Assembly: GCA_039720395.1 (NCBI GenBank) | Contig: CM077826.1 | Span: 18,415,053 to 18,479,052, forward strand | Origin: Liquidambar formosana | Taxonomy: Eukaryota; Streptophyta; Magnoliopsida; Saxifragales; Altingiaceae | Direction of reading: 5' to 3' | DNA: 64,000 nt | Notes under the pieces: generated by a model | What the model was told of the DNA's origin: nothing | What the model saw: the letters and a program-made list of their open reading frames with translations, nothing else | Database searches by the model: none | Part shown: positions 1-11,215 of the stretch, piece by piece | How the letters are laid out: each line of letters starts with the position of its first letter | How positions within the stretch are numbered: the stretch's first letter is position 1 | Program-made: the position numbers and the translations under genes

Positions 1-566
1 AAAAAATAATAATCATTATTGAATATATGTATTGTCACCAATTTACAAAAATGTCGTTGCTTAATAAGTTAAGGATATTATATTTTGGTAATTGATGAGT
101 TCGAGTAAAATAAAATAAGTAAGCTATTTGCACAAATCATAATAACATTGATGAATTTCATAAGTATATCATAATCATGAAATGATCATCATACATGTTA
201 TGGAGAAAAACAATGAATACAAGGTTACTAAATTCTAACCTCTAAGGCTCTAACGATTGAAAACCAATAAATTTTGTTATTTCCTTTAAAGTTTTGATGG
301 AGAAACATCCACTCACAATGAAAAAGCTAAAGAATGGCCCTGCATAGAACTCTAATGAAATATAAAGAGAAATGTTTTCTATATAAGTTAACTACAAGAG
401 TATAGATGTCTCCTATATAAACTTTACTACAATAGTAGTTGTCATCTATTCAACTACAATAAGATTAAAAGGGTGCAGAAGGGTAGTTGTGTATTTAAAA
501 TTTAAAATAAGGGTATATTAGTCAATCAAAAGTTTTTCTCACATTCAACTTTTTATAGATTATAGA
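1..566 (-). mobile_element. Helitron-like element, 5'-terminal part
   Basis: The right edge, read on the - strand, begins TCTATAATCTATAAAAAG, which resembles the TC-starting 5' ends at 62192 and 63208. The adjoining 90 bases (about 480-560) match about 62100-62190 and 63110-63205 in the same orientation. The 3' end (hairpin plus CTAG) is not visible and would lie left of the window. No gene was recognised in this AT-rich stretch. Confidence 0.45.
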
Positions 567-589
567 TATAAATATAGATATAGATATAG

Positions 590-830
590 ATTTTTAATCA
601 ACAAAAGAAAATTTTATTAATTTAAGATTGAATGATTGAATCTACAAGGAGCCCCGAAGGCTGCCACCAGCAAACCAACACCCATGGAAAGACATCTCAA
701 AGAACATGAATATGAGGAAATACCAGACCAACAAAACCTTCACATAAGTGTAACAGAACACACCACACCCAAAACAACGCAGAGACAATGGATTATATAT
801 GATGAAACTTTAAAATTTAAAAAAAATTTA
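590..830 (-). mobile_element. LINE 3'-end fragment
   Basis: Read on the - strand the segment ends in AATAAAATTTTCTTTTG followed by an A-rich tail, the usual appearance of a plant LINE 3' UTR. The same segment recurs almost unchanged at 33222-33444, so it was present before the block duplication. No reverse-transcriptase coding is left. Confidence 0.45.
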
Positions 831-1099
831 AAAAAAATGATGATGTTTCAAACTAATTAGCAATGGCCTCACTAGCTGCTGCCTTTTTTGAATATTTGAG
901 ATCTAAGCTTCATCCTTGATCTTTTATCACTTCTGTGATTGAAATTTAAGCTTCATTGTTGGGCTTCTTTGTATCTTACTTCAAAAGTGAGGGAATGACA
1001 TTTTCTACTTACATGGGAGTAGGCATGCTGACATAACCTGATTGTCAAAATTCTATACCAACTACATGGGAGAGTTAATTACGACAACTAACACCATTT

Positions 1100-1312
1100 A
1101 AAAATAAAAAAATCAAAAATGACGGATTTTATTAAAAATGAAAAAGAAATACACCCATCCACCAGAACCAACAACACCCAGCAGACAAAAGAACCCGAAC
1201 CCAAAACACAACCAGAACAAAAACCATCCCCCAAAAAGCTAAGACACAGAGCACCCAAAAAGTAGAGGAAAGAGTTGACATTATCTGCTTAGAAATATAA
1301 AGTGGGTGTACC
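1100..1312 (-). mobile_element. LINE 3'-end fragment (second)
   Basis: On the - strand this reads towards an ATAAAATC-type 3' end with an A-rich tail at about 1105. A close copy lies at about 33655-33890. Short open frames here are only read-through of the 3' UTR. It precedes the type B kinase in both copies and so sits in the ancestral intron or spacer. Confidence 0.45.
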
Positions 1313-1490
1313 ATGTTGGATCCAATACGTTACTAAAATCCTTTTAGGCTTTTAAACTTTGATGAGGGCTAGTCCTAGAAAGGATTTTGTGATGGCTCAT
1401 CAGCTTGTCCTTAGCTCTTTTAGTGCTCCTGCACGCGAATTAACTAACAGATCACTGTTGCTGCGGATTTTGTGATTGTAGAATGCTTTT

Positions 1491-1810
1491 GAATCCGACC
1501 TAACATACCAAGGGTGGTAGGCCAGTGGTGCATGGCTTACTCCCATGTGGTTTGGTTTCAAATGGTTGTGGGTTCGAGTCGTGGCGACGATAACACTTTC
1601 CATGATGGTTGGCTATGTATCCATTGCGCCTTTGGTGGGGCTGGGGTGACGGGCTTGCCCTTTGGGCAGTAGATTATGGCTCAAACCGGACATTCCCCCA
1701 GCGGGTAGAGGCTCCTACGGTAACACCCAAGGACGGATAGCTATGTTAGTCGCCCCTTTCTACCTTCTTTTAATAGCAAAAAAAAAAAAAAAGAATTTGA
1801 CCTAACATAC
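1491..1810 (+). mobile_element. tRNA-derived SINE with 18-bp target duplication
   Basis: The body is 1509-1792 (284 bp). Near its start it has an A-box-like motif (TAGGCCAGTGG) and then a B-box (GGTTCGAGTC at about 1573), the internal RNA polymerase III promoter of a tRNA-derived SINE. It ends in a run of A. It is flanked by GAATCCGACCTAACATAC (1491-1508) and GAATTTGACCTAACATAC (1793-1810), a target duplication with 2 mismatches. The paralogous block carries one copy of this target and no SINE at about 34083-34100, so insertion followed the block duplication. Confidence 0.8.
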
Positions 1811-2016
1811 TGTGGGTCCTTAATTTTTTTAATTAGCTGCTTAATGTGTTCATTTTTACTTAGTATTACTTTGTTGGTGTCATCCTTGCCTAGGGGACAC
1901 TCTAATCTTCTCCAATACCATTTTTTATTTATTTTTTATTTTTTTGTTATGTACGTTTAATAAGGAGAAAATGTTTGAATTATTACTTTTTGGATATCTA
2001 CGCAAATAATTTATAG

Positions 2017-4212
2017 GGCAAGCTCTGGTTCCTAGTTCTAATCAACCTGATCCTGGTGCAATGAGAGAAAAACACAAAGACTTGGGGTGGATATGGTCGC
2101 TCATGGCAATTTCACCTGCTTTAGCCATGCTTCTCCTAGGCTCGCTGTGTCATTTAATAACCAAGAGCCTCAAAGCCTCCAAAGGAAAAGATAAGCTTGA
2201 AGGTAGACTTCCTATCAATCTATTCATGTAGTACGAAATGAAGTCTTGATTTTCCATGTAAACAAATGTTGCAGAGAAAACTTCAAGTGAAGAAATGGTT
2301 TTAGTTGGGGTGGAAACTCTGATAAAACCTTTCCACGACTCTATTAGCGCAGACCAACATGAAAGAGGTGACAAAATGGGAGATGATTTGCTTTCATTTA
2401 GCTATGCTAGCATATTGGCTGCCGCTGATAACTTCTCACCCACAAATAAGCTTGGATAAGGTGGTTTTGGACCTGTTTGCAAGGTAAGTTACTAATAATT
2501 TGATACTCAAAGGCTTCGGGAATAGATAACTAACATAAAAAAATACTAGGGTATATTACTCAATGGACAAGAAATAGCTGTCAAAAGACTTTCAAAAAGT
2601 TCAAGTTAGGGGCTAGTTGATGGGGACAGCAGACATAGGGTTCAACAAGGTGATTTAATTTGACCTAGTAATTTGAAGACTAAGGGTTTACCATAGTTAT
2701 TTAATTTTATTTTTAGAATAATAAATTGTTGCTTTTTAAATTCTTAGACTTTAGAGTCAAGTTTTACCTTATTTGATGTAATTGGGACCTATATATAGGC
2801 TCCAATAACTCTTTAATTTTCAGTTTATGATGAATTAAAATTAGATTTTTCTAATGTTTGGTGTACTCCAAACACCCCCTAGGTGCCAACTCCTAGGGGT
2901 TCAACTTCATTCTGGCCTTCTAGGTTTGGTGCCAACTCCAAACCCTCTCTAAGTTGCTGACTCCTTGGGTTTTCAAGCTTTTGTTCTTTTATTTTCTCTA
3001 CTTTGTGTTTTTGAGGTTGTCCTGCATCACTGGTGGAGTTCAAGAATGAGATTATGCTTATTGTCAAACTCCAACGCACAAATCTTGTTCGGTTTTTGGG
3101 CCGTTGCATTTATGGTGATGAAAAGATGTTAATCTACGAGTTCATGCCCAACAAAAGCTTAGATTCTTTTCTGTTTGGTTTGTTATACATTGAACCCTAT
3201 TCATTTGTTTTTCAAATTAGTGTCTAAGGTATGTTCAACCATTTTAGTCACCTGCTAGTTTTACCAATTTCACTTGGACAGATCCTACGAAAAGGGAGTA
3301 TTAGATTGGAAGAAGCGTTTCACCATCATTGAAGGGATCACTCAATTAAGGACTACTTTATCTTCACAAATATTCCAAATATTCCAAATTTAGAGTGATC
3401 CACAGGGATTTGAAAGCTAGTAATATTTTACTTGACCATGAAATGAACCCTAAAATATCATATTTTGGCATGGCTAGGACTTTCAACCCACATGAATCCA
3501 AAGCAAACACGAATAGGATTGTTGGGACATAGTAATTGTGAACAATTTTTCAATGTTATGTCTTAGTCACTAAAAAATTATGCATTTTCATTGAGTAATT
3601 TTGATTAATGTTGGATCTAATGGTTATATGTCTCCTGAGTATGCCATGGAGGGAATTTTTTCAATAAAGTTCGATGTTTTCAGCTTTGGAGTCTTACTTC
3701 TTGAGATTGTAATTAAGCGGCAAGAAGACTACTAGGTTTTCTCTCACGGATGGCCCTCTAAACCATATAGTATATGTAAGTTACCATATATGAGCTGAAT
3801 CTAAATCTGAATTTATTAGTCAACCTCAAATGATATTCCATCTTAAGACTAAACCATCACTAACATTGAATATAAGATTGTTTCAGGCATGGGACTTGTG
3901 GAATGAATGTAAAACTCTAGAGCTTTTTGATCAAACAATAGGTAACTCCTATTCCACAAATGAAGTGTTGAAACGCATCCATGTGGGTCTCCTATGCGTA
4001 CAAGAAAATGCAATGGATAGGCCTACAATGTCTGATGTTGTTTCGATGCTCACAGTTGAGACAATGCCTCTCCCACTTCCAAAACAACCTGCATTTTGTT
4101 TTGGAAGAAGCCAAACAGAGGTAGACTCCCACAAATACAAATCAGAAAACTTCTCATTAAATGTTTTATCAATTTCTACATTCGAAGCCAGATGGAGGTA
4201 TGGGTTTTTTTA
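2017..4212 (+). pseudogene. Type B S-domain receptor kinase pseudogene (TM + kinase exons)
   Basis: The ectodomain is off-window or lost. The transmembrane exon (2017-2202) encodes a hydrophobic stretch followed by basic residues. Exon 2275-2483 enters the kinase N-lobe, but the glycine loop reads G-stop-GGFG (TAA at 2457-2459). The next exon (from 2550) keeps the EIAVKRL lysine, then has a TAG and a solo LTR. The rest shows [17 protein letters not shown] (to about 3178), HRDLKASN (about 3405), DFG changed to YFG, and MSPEYA (about 3630). Small insertions shift the frame at about 3340-3390 and 3712. The last exon (about 3887 onward) is open, but its normal stop is TGG, adding a few codons to 4212. 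The family makes plasma-membrane receptor kinases with lectin, S-locus and PAN ectodomains. This copy cannot encode one. Its sister is at 32200-35740. Confidence 0.87.
2618..3029. mobile_element. Solo LTR inside kinase exon
   Basis: This 412-bp block interrupts the kinase exon. It starts TGATG and ends CATCA, giving the TG...CA and short inverted termini of an LTR. It is bordered by CTAGT (2613-2617) and CTGGT (3030-3034), a 5-bp target duplication with one mismatch. A TATATATA box lies near 2791. No internal retrotransposon sequence remains, so LTR-LTR recombination is inferred. Which strand the parent element used is not clear. Confidence 0.75.
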
Positions 4213-5446
4213 ATAATTTTCATGATTATACTTCTAGTCAAAACAAAAATGAAAAATTATACCCATCATTTGGATAATTGCATTCTACAAAAACTTCTAG
4301 TAGTGTTTGTATCTAAGTTTATCATTTTCGGGGTGTCTCTTTCCTTGTAATCTAACTTTATCGTTGATAAGATTAATCTTTTTCACTGACAGCTTAGTGC
4401 CTGTTTGGATGAGATTCTGGGAGGCCCAAAATCTCTTTTGATGGCCCATAATCACTTTTAAGAGTATTTGGATAAAAAATGAGAAAAGTGATTGTAAGCC
4501 CAAAATAGATTTTGAGGCCAATTTGCTCAAGCTGCCTCCCCCCTGATTCTGATTCAGCTTCTGATTTAGCTTCTGATTCTACTTTTGATTCTACTCTGAA
4601 GCTATCCCAAACAGGCACTTAGTGGTGGAGACCCAGATTGTTACTATCCAATCTAAGGACAGATTGTTTCATTTTTTTCAAGTGAGAAAGATAGTACTTT
4701 CATGGGTTTGCGTTGATTCCTGAAAACAGAGAGCTTAAGGTGATTGAATTCTACTTAACCCAAATTGGGTTTAAGCTTCTGTATATATAGATGTACAGAT
4801 TACAACTTATGGAAGGTTATTCAAAATTCAAAAATATTACAGCTAATAGCATTCTTTATTTAACAGGGAATTGACTAATTTCCCTAAGTGATTTCTGGCC
4901 AGAGTCTTGCAGTAGACATTGCTGAATCTTCTCCTTTGATTCTATGATTTCCTTGATTGAAGCTTTATTGCTATGGTATGGGATAGTTTCCTTCTTTAAG
5001 GAAACTTTGTGTGGAGGCTCCTGTGATACGCTAACACCATATGAAATAAAAAGTTGTTTAAAAATTACAGTACAGCCAATCCCAAATTAATGAACAGATT
5101 ATTGCAGTCTCATCCAAGTCTATGCAACCCTGACAGCTTACTGGTGGAGGCCCATTAGATGATGAAAATGTGGTATGTCATAATGAAATAGCGACCACCC
5201 TTTTTCCCAAGACTCAAACTCGTCCCTACTTGACTATATGCATTTGTATTTGGAACCGTCCACTTTGCATCCAGGCCCATCAGATGGTTAATCCTTACTA
5301 CTCTACCTATATGATGGGTGTGGTTGTCTAGCCCTAAGCTGTGTACGTGTTAATTTAACCCGTCTTAATTGTATTTAGTCATTAATTTCTATTCTATTCT
5401 TCTTCTTCATCCATTAAGTAATTTTTAAGTACTCGAAAGGTCCTTT
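4213..5446. repeat. Duplicated intergenic block downstream of type B kinase
   Basis: No gene is seen. Apart from the MITE at 4397-4618, stretches here (for example 5050-5440) match about 36050-36500 and partly 60340-60500, in the same order after each type B locus or its deletion scar. The segment 4640-5040 has no recognisable content. Confidence 0.55.
4397..4618. mobile_element. Tourist-like MITE (PIF/Harbinger type)
   Basis: A 222-bp element with terminal inverted repeats starting GTGCCTGTTTGG on both ends, flanked by TTA (4394-4396 and 4619-4621). A TTA duplication with a GCCTGTTTGG-type terminus is the signature of Tourist/PIF-Harbinger MITEs. It has no coding capacity. Confidence 0.72.
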
Positions 5447-5575
5447 TTTTTTTTTTGGTAACATGGATAAGGAAGTCATTACATCAACAAATACTCATAC
5501 TACGACTCGAATCTAAGACCTCTCCCCATATAGGGGAGATAAGTGCCAGTAGCCCACAAGGCCATTGACTGAAAT
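5447..5575 (-). mobile_element. Short tRNA-derived SINE
   Basis: On the - strand this reads A-box-like (GGCCTTGTGGGC), then a B-box (GATTCGAGTC), then an A tail (T run at about 5447-5457 on +). The corresponding spots after the other two modules (about 36495 and 60510) lack it, so it entered this copy after duplication. Target duplications are too degraded to define. Confidence 0.58.
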
Positions 5576-5761
5576 TATTTTAAATTGTCTAGTTTTGAAT
5601 ATTTAGTGACCACTATCTGATTATGAGTTTATTAAATTGTAAAAATGAAAAAAAAAAAAAAAAATGGGCAATTTGAAGTGATGTTCCTAAAGGACCCATG
5701 CCAATGAATTTCAATGGGCAATTAGGGGATCTATTTTAATTGAACCCATGCCATTTGACAG

Positions 5762-6033
5762 TAGATCTTTATTGCTGAGGCTCATGTGATGGTTCTAATG
5801 GGCCAGGTTCAAGAGATCCACATTTAGCATAGCTTCCGGGAAACCAACAAGTGTGCTGACATTTTAGCTTGTAGGGGAACTTTTTTTTATTCTAGTTGTA
5901 TTAATTTTGATGATCCTCCTTACTGGATTTGTGAACAACTTGATGCTGATCGTAGGGGTGTTTTCTTACCCCAGGGATGTACCTAACTCTGGTATTTAAT
6001 TTCAATCTAGTTTCATTTTTACCAAAAAAAAAT
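5762..6033 (+). pseudogene. LINE RNase H C-terminal fragment
   Basis: The + frame from about 5835 reads SFRETNKCADILACRGTFF and then an open run ending at TAA near 5983. This matches the pattern NKCADxLAxxG at the C-terminus of the RNase H-like domain of plant LINE polyproteins. A poly-A tract follows at about 6024-6032. Upstream there is an in-frame stop, and the rest of the element is missing (5' truncation, typical of LINEs). Confidence 0.6.
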
Positions 6034-6144
6034 ACAATACTATTGGCGATATTGACATGCAACTTCATAGCACATGGAGATACAATCTATAAAGATTGTT
6101 GGTAGTGGCATGGAATGGATTTCCTGCAGATTTGCGTGATGGAA

Positions 6145-6676
6145 TTTTTTTTTTTTTTTAATATTTTTATAAACAAGTCATTGTATTACGAAAAAGAAAG
6201 AGAAGGCCAATGCTTCCATCCCCTTCAACTCTATCCGCATTTAAAACAAAATCAGATGACAAGGTGATAGGAATGAAACCAAAGCAGGTACAAGAGCTTA
6301 TCCACTGGACAAGCAAGTGGGCTGCATTGTTTGTTAGCCTAGGAACACTTCTAACAATCCACATGGGGATACAATTTAACAAAGTTCTAGCATCAGAAAT
6401 AAAAGGGGAGAATGGCCCATTGAGGGGCATTATTTCAATCAGCCAAGGGATCCAAAACGAGCGCAGCATCACCTTCCACAATGATCTTCGAGAGACCCAG
6501 GTCGGTGATCTCCTTAAGCCCAAGATAGACAGCCTTGGCTCCAGCAACCATTGGGTCGAGAGGGCGGTCCTTGGAAGTCCAAGCAAAAAGAAAAGCACAA
6601 CCAGCATCTCTAAGAATGGCACCCAGGACAGACAAAGATGGCTGAATGGCCACATCAACATATTTAGAAAAGGGGG
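6145..6676 (-). pseudogene. LINE RNase H domain fragment
   Basis: On the - strand from about 6676 the frame reads a VDVAI...LGAILRDAG stretch, then AGAKAVYLGLKEITDLGLSK and IVEGDAALVLD, the plant RNase H (RVT_3-like) pattern of LINE polyproteins. A frameshift follows near 6440; the other frame continues with PRLTNNAAHLLVQW (the usual xxNxxAHxLA motif). It ends in a T run at 6145-6159 (poly-A of the insert). It is broken and not functional. Confidence 0.65.
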
Positions 6677-7076
6677 TTCTATTGGCACTCCAAAACTTAC
6701 TTTTCATCCCCACTTATTTTACACTTTAAAGTTTTATGAAAAATATAGAAAGTTTTCATTAAAAAGAAAAATTGATCATGTATTTTATTAGAAAACATCA
6801 TTTTGAATAACTTTTTAGAAGAAAGTTTTTCCAAAATCTATCGTTTAAATAAACTTTTTTCCCATTTATAGTCTTCACTTCATAGTGACAAAAAATTCTA
6901 CTTAAAAAATAGGTTTTGGAAAAACTTTTTTCAAAAAAGTTGCTCAAAATAATGTTTTCTAATAAACAGCGCGATAAGTTTTTATGAAAACCTTATATAT
7001 TTTTCATAAAATCATAAAAAATAATAATAATAATAATAAGTGGGGATGAAAAGCAAGTCTTTGGATGCCAATAGAA
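6677..7076. mobile_element. Foldback MITE, family F copy 1
   Basis: The two halves are long inverted repeats of each other: TTCTATTGGCA at the left, its complement at the right, then CTTTTCATCCCCACTTATT inward on both sides. Arms run to roughly 190 bp. Related foldback sequences lie at 7487-7850, about 26840-27170 and 59996-60335; all share the TAGAAAACATxATTTTGA and TTTTCCAAAAxCTxTCGTTT segments. The left end abuts the LINE fragment. No protein is encoded. Confidence 0.6.
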
Positions 7077-7119
7077 GCTTCCATTTAAAAATGCAACCAT
7101 GCAAGAAATTAGACCCAAA

Positions 7120-8822
7120 AACCTTATATATTTTTCATAAAATCTTTAAAAATAAAATAAGTGGGGATGAAAAACAAATCTTTAGATGCCAATAGAGGCC
7201 TCCATTAAAAAAATATAGCCATGCAAGAAATTAGACCCAATATTTCCAAGGATTTCTCTTTGACCATATAGAGGATCCCTGAAGCCGTTAGAGTTACAGG
7301 TTGCTACTTGCGACTGTGGAATTCAATATGAAGTTCACAATTGACCTGGTTAACCACGAAAGCAACCCACTTTGTCCCTCAATAAAAGTCATGAGTCATG
7401 AGTGTATGCAGGGCTGGCTTTGAGTTTTTTGGGATCTTAGGCAAACTTTTAAAATGGGGCCTTTTATAATCTTTTTTTTTTTTTTTAGCACCAACATAAA
7501 GTTTGTTTGCACATCCCACTTATTTTTATTTTTTGAGGTTTTAGAAAAATACAAAATATTTTTAAGAAAATTGATTACGAAATCTATTAGAAAACATTAT
7601 TTTGAACAACTTGTAGAAGAAAGTTTTTCCAAAATCTTTCGTTTAAGTGGACTTTTTGACTAAAAATTAAACAGAGACGTTAAATGATCAAAAAATCTAC
7701 TTAAACGATAGATCTTGGAAAAAAAAAAATTCAGCAAAGTTGTTCAAAATGGTATTTTCTAGTGGATTACTTAACAAATTTTCATAAAAACCTTTTATAT
7801 TTTTTATAGAACATTGACAAATAAAAATTAGTGAGGTGTGCAAATAAAATTAAGGGGTTGCAATAACCATTCTCTTTGGAAAAAAGGAAAAAAAAAATTA
7901 AACCTACTACAAGGGTTAGTTCCAAAATAAGGCCTTAATTTTTTAGCCAAAATGTGGAGCCCTAGGCGGCTGCCTTGCTTGCCTGCCCTCTGAACCGGCC
8001 TTGAATGTGTGAAAGTCTTCGATAGTCTTGCAAAGTTACAAGTCTTTCCCATGTGGTGAGACCGAAAACCTTATATATTTTTCATAAAATCTTAAAAAAA
8101 TAAAATAAATGGAGATACCGAAAACCTTATATATTTTTCATAAAATCTTTAAAAAATAAAATAAATGGAGATGAAAAGCAAGTCTTCGAATGCCAATAGA
8201 AGTCTTCATTTAAAAATGAAGCCATGCAAGAAGTTAGACATTTAGACCCAATATTTCCAAGGATTTCTCTTTGACCATACAAAGGATTCCTGAAGCCGTT
8301 GGAGTTACGGGTTGCTACTTGCGACTATGGAATTCAGTATGCAGTTCACAATTGACCGGGTAAAACACGAAAGCAACCCACTTCGTCCCTCGGTAAAAGT
8401 CATGAGTCGTGAGTGTGTGAAAGTCTTCGATAGTCTTTGCAAAGTTGCAAGTCTTTCCCACGTGGTGAGATCGAAACCTTATATTTTTCATAAAATTTTA
8501 AAAAATAAAATAAGTGAGAATAAAAAGCAAGTGTTTGAATGCTAATTGAAACCTTCATTTAAAAATGAAGCCATGCAAGAAATTAGACCCACTATTTCCA
8601 AGGAGTTCTCTTTGACCATACAAGGATCCCAAAAGCCGTTGGAGTTACAGGTTGCTACTTGCGACTGTGAGTTCACAATTAACCGGGTTAACCACGAAAG
8701 CAACCCACTTCGTTCCTCGGTAAAAGTCACGTGTCATGAGTGTGTGAAAGTCTTCGATAGTCTTGCAGAGTTGCAAGTCTTTCCCACAAGGTGGGACCGA
8801 TCATCTTCTTTGACTGACATTT
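7120..8822. repeat. Three-fold array of a spacer unit
   Basis: One unit occurs three times, starting at about 7207, 8220 and 8566. Each begins CCATGCAAGAAATTAGACCC or a close variant and runs through GTTGCTACTTGCGACT, CACGAAAGCAACCCACT and GTCATGAGT. Units 2 and 3 continue to GCAAGTCTTTCCCAC. Copies 1 and 2 are separated by a foldback MITE. Weaker single relatives lie at about 36760-36900 and 60785-60950, downstream of the other modules. Short open frames inside are not conserved between units. No gene is seen. Confidence 0.65.
7487..7850. mobile_element. Foldback MITE, family F copy 2
   Basis: The left end reads TTTGCACATCCCACTTATTT and the right end carries the diverged complement (AATTAGTGAGGTGTGCAAA). 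The inner arms share the family segments TAGAAAACATTATTTTGAAC and TTTTCCAAAATCTTTCGTTT. It sits inside the spacer array between units 1 and 2. Confidence 0.55.
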
Positions 8823-8934
8823 GAGGCGGAGAAAAACTTTTATGTAACCCTTTTTTTTTTCTTTTTTTCTTTTTTTTGTAATAAACTTTTATGTAACTTT
8901 GAGGCGTCAACAAATTGAAGTTGTTCACAAAAAA

Positions 8935-9330
8935 AAAAAAAAAAAACAAACAAACAAAAAAAAACAAATTGAAGTCACTGAATAGTGGGCCTTTAATGCA
9001 ATCACCTCCCTGTATGCCGGAAAGAAAAACCTTAGGGGTAATTCTCCTAATAAAAATCAAGACTTGTCAAACTCGGCCTTGATTTGGAGAGGAACAACCC
9101 ATCTCTCTCGTTATTGAAAAAATTGTTGATGGACAACAAAATTGGAAATCTATTAACTAGGGCGTAGATCATGGAGCAATAAAAATGGAAAAATTGTTGA
9201 TGGATAAAAAAATTGGAAACCTATTATTTAGGGCGTAAACAATGGAGCAATACAATTAGGATGGCGAAAATGGCATTTAAGAAAGAGATTTGATCTCAGT
9301 ATAGTGAAAATGTTAATGTTTCAATATAAT
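8935..9330. repeat. Spacer block duplicated at the window's right end
   Basis: About 380 bases from ACAAATTGAAGTCACTG onward recur almost unchanged at about 63635-64000 and continue past the window edge. The block holds an internal tandem duplication of about 70 bp (unit beginning AAAAATTGTTGATGGA, at about 9117 and 9188), present in both copies. No gene is seen. Confidence 0.72.
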
Positions 9331-9499
9331 TTAGGATTTGAGACTGTATAGGAAAGTTGGGAGAACTGTTGCCTCCATAATTTCTTGAATATGGACTTCT
9401 CATTGATTTTCCTTCATTATTATTATTATTATTATTTTGGACAATTGATAAAACCTATCCTATATAATCTCCTTAATATAATATTAAAAAATAAATGTT

Positions 9500-9755
9500 A
9501 ATATTTAATCGATGTGGGACGTGGAATTTCCCAACACTCCTCTTCACGTACAAGCCTAATAAGATTCAAAAAATTTGTCACATGGACAACAACGATGAGT
9601 TCACGAATATAACTAATTCAGGAACGACATGCTCTAATATCATATTAAGTTTCCTACTTATAAGCCTAAATTTGTAAGTAGAGGACCCAAATAGGTATAT
9701 GAAATTATGTCAAGGGTTATAATTAACCAATATGCAATATGGTATATTTCTATCA
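9500..9755 (-). mobile_element. Degraded TRIM-like retroelement
   Basis: It has the same parts, in the same order, as the better preserved element at 15244-15551: a partial terminal repeat ending CCCAACA (9536), an internal stretch with GCTCTAATATCA at 9631-9642 (complement of a tRNA-Met primer site with one or two changes), and a second terminal repeat from TTAAGTTTCC (9645) to about 9755. It is non-coding. Confidence 0.5.
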
Positions 9756-10126
9756 AAGACTGCAATGTCATTGGCATCTCTCCCTATTGGGCGAAGTCTA
9801 AATAAATCATTTTTCTTGACTTTGCTTGTTGTGATTATACATTTTACATCATTATTTGTAAATCACAGGAAACATCTTCCAAGTGGCAGCACACTTAATT
9901 GCACACTAGCTCGAGACACATTTGATTTGAACATGATTAAACTCTTCTCTGGTGCAGCATGCAAAGTCAAGTAGAAATATAACTTTTTTCTTTTTGTTTT
10001 TAAGACACAGGTCATCTTACACATCCAAGCTCTATATTCAGTTTTCTAAAAAGCAATTCTCACAGCACTGCATGTTCAGAGCTTTGCAAATCGAAGTCTC
10101 GAATTCTTGGACTCCGTTGGGTTAAT

Positions 10127-10865
10127 ATGCACTGTCCAAAGATGATCATGAGGAACGACATTGTCGTCTTCTCAGCAATCTCAATCCTTCAGCTAGCCGT
10201 TTCTCCCACATCAACCGCGTGCAACCAATCATGCGGCAACAGCAGCAAACCTGTCCCCTTTCCATTCGGATTCTCCTCCGCTTGCCAAATCCATCTAAAC
10301 TGCAGCACAATGGGCCACATCCGCGTCGGTGAGTTTCCCGTCCGAAGTATAGACTCTGATAGCATACTCGTGGAGCTCCAAGCCAGATGTGACCGCTCCA
10401 TTGACACCCTCCACCAACTCTTCAACCACAACTACGCACCGACCACGCGTAACGGAATCCTGTTGCGGAACTGCAGTCTCCCAATGTCGCCATGCATGAT
10501 ACCTACGGCCATGGTACAAACTAAGTTCCAGCTACTTAATTGCGATTCCAATATCAATTCCACAAGCTGTTATGCAGAGACGACGACCCAAGGGAATTAT
10601 TTTATTCAATATGATAACGTGACCCGGAGCGGCTGTAAGTATCTGTTTTCCACAATTTTGGGAGGGTTTTCTGAGGTTTCGAGGGTTTCGGTAGATTTTC
10701 AGGTGGTTCAGCTGGGGTGGTGGCTAGATGGACCTTGCCAATGTTCCCAAGATGCCAATTGTACTAAACTTGTGTCCCCAGCCAACGGACGCCAGGCATA
10801 TCGGTGCCAGTGCAGACAAGGATTCATTGGCGATGGGTACCAGGCCGGTCTCGGCTGCCAAAAGG
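10127..10865 (+). CDS. WAK-like receptor kinase, orphan first exon (extracellular part)
   Basis: Translation from ATG 10127 gives a hydrophobic leader (about residues 8-31, ending STACNQS), then a Cys-rich GUB_WAK-type pectin-binding region (CNQSCGNSS, PFPFGFSSAC, NCS; about 32-90), a WAK-associated region with paired cysteines, and a C-terminal EGF-like stretch (GWWLDGPCQCSQ, CRCxxGFIGDGY pattern; about 212-246). This matches exon 1 of WAKL14/WAKL20-type receptors, which normally bind cell-wall pectin and signal through an intracellular kinase. A consensus donor (G/GTAAT) follows codon 246 in phase 1. No WAK transmembrane or kinase exon was found in the following 5.6 kb. The exon itself is fully open. 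A second in-frame ATG lies at 10142. It may be a truncated gene, a soluble ectodomain, or spliced to something distant. Confidence 0.72.
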
Positions 10866-11215
10866 GTAATTAACTTTCTGATGCATGAATCCAATATGTG
10901 ATTGCTTATTTTTAAAAATATATACTCCAATAATTTACATTTAATGAAAAAAAAAAACACGGTAATTAAACTTAAGGAGAAGGTCTTGGGTTCGATTTCG
11001 AATCTTGAAATTAGTCATCAAATAAGTTTATCTTGAGCGTTAATTGTAATGAATAATCTCACTCATGTTAAGGGGATTAGTCATGCTACAGTTAGTGCTG
11101 TACATATAGCATGCAATAATTGATTGAAAAAACCTAGCCAGGAAAAATCACCGTACCAAACTAAAGAACCGACACCTGAAGCTATCAACCCTCACAGAAC
11201 ATAAGAGACCCATTT

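Noticed and set aside
6210..6791. 193-codon + strand ORF
   Set aside because: It is the complement of the LINE RNase H fragment, whose motifs are on the - strand, and it runs into a foldback MITE.
10980..11010. B-box-like GGTTCGATTTC suggesting a tRNA or SINE
   Set aside because: No A-box at the right distance, no tail or target duplication; not enough to call an element.
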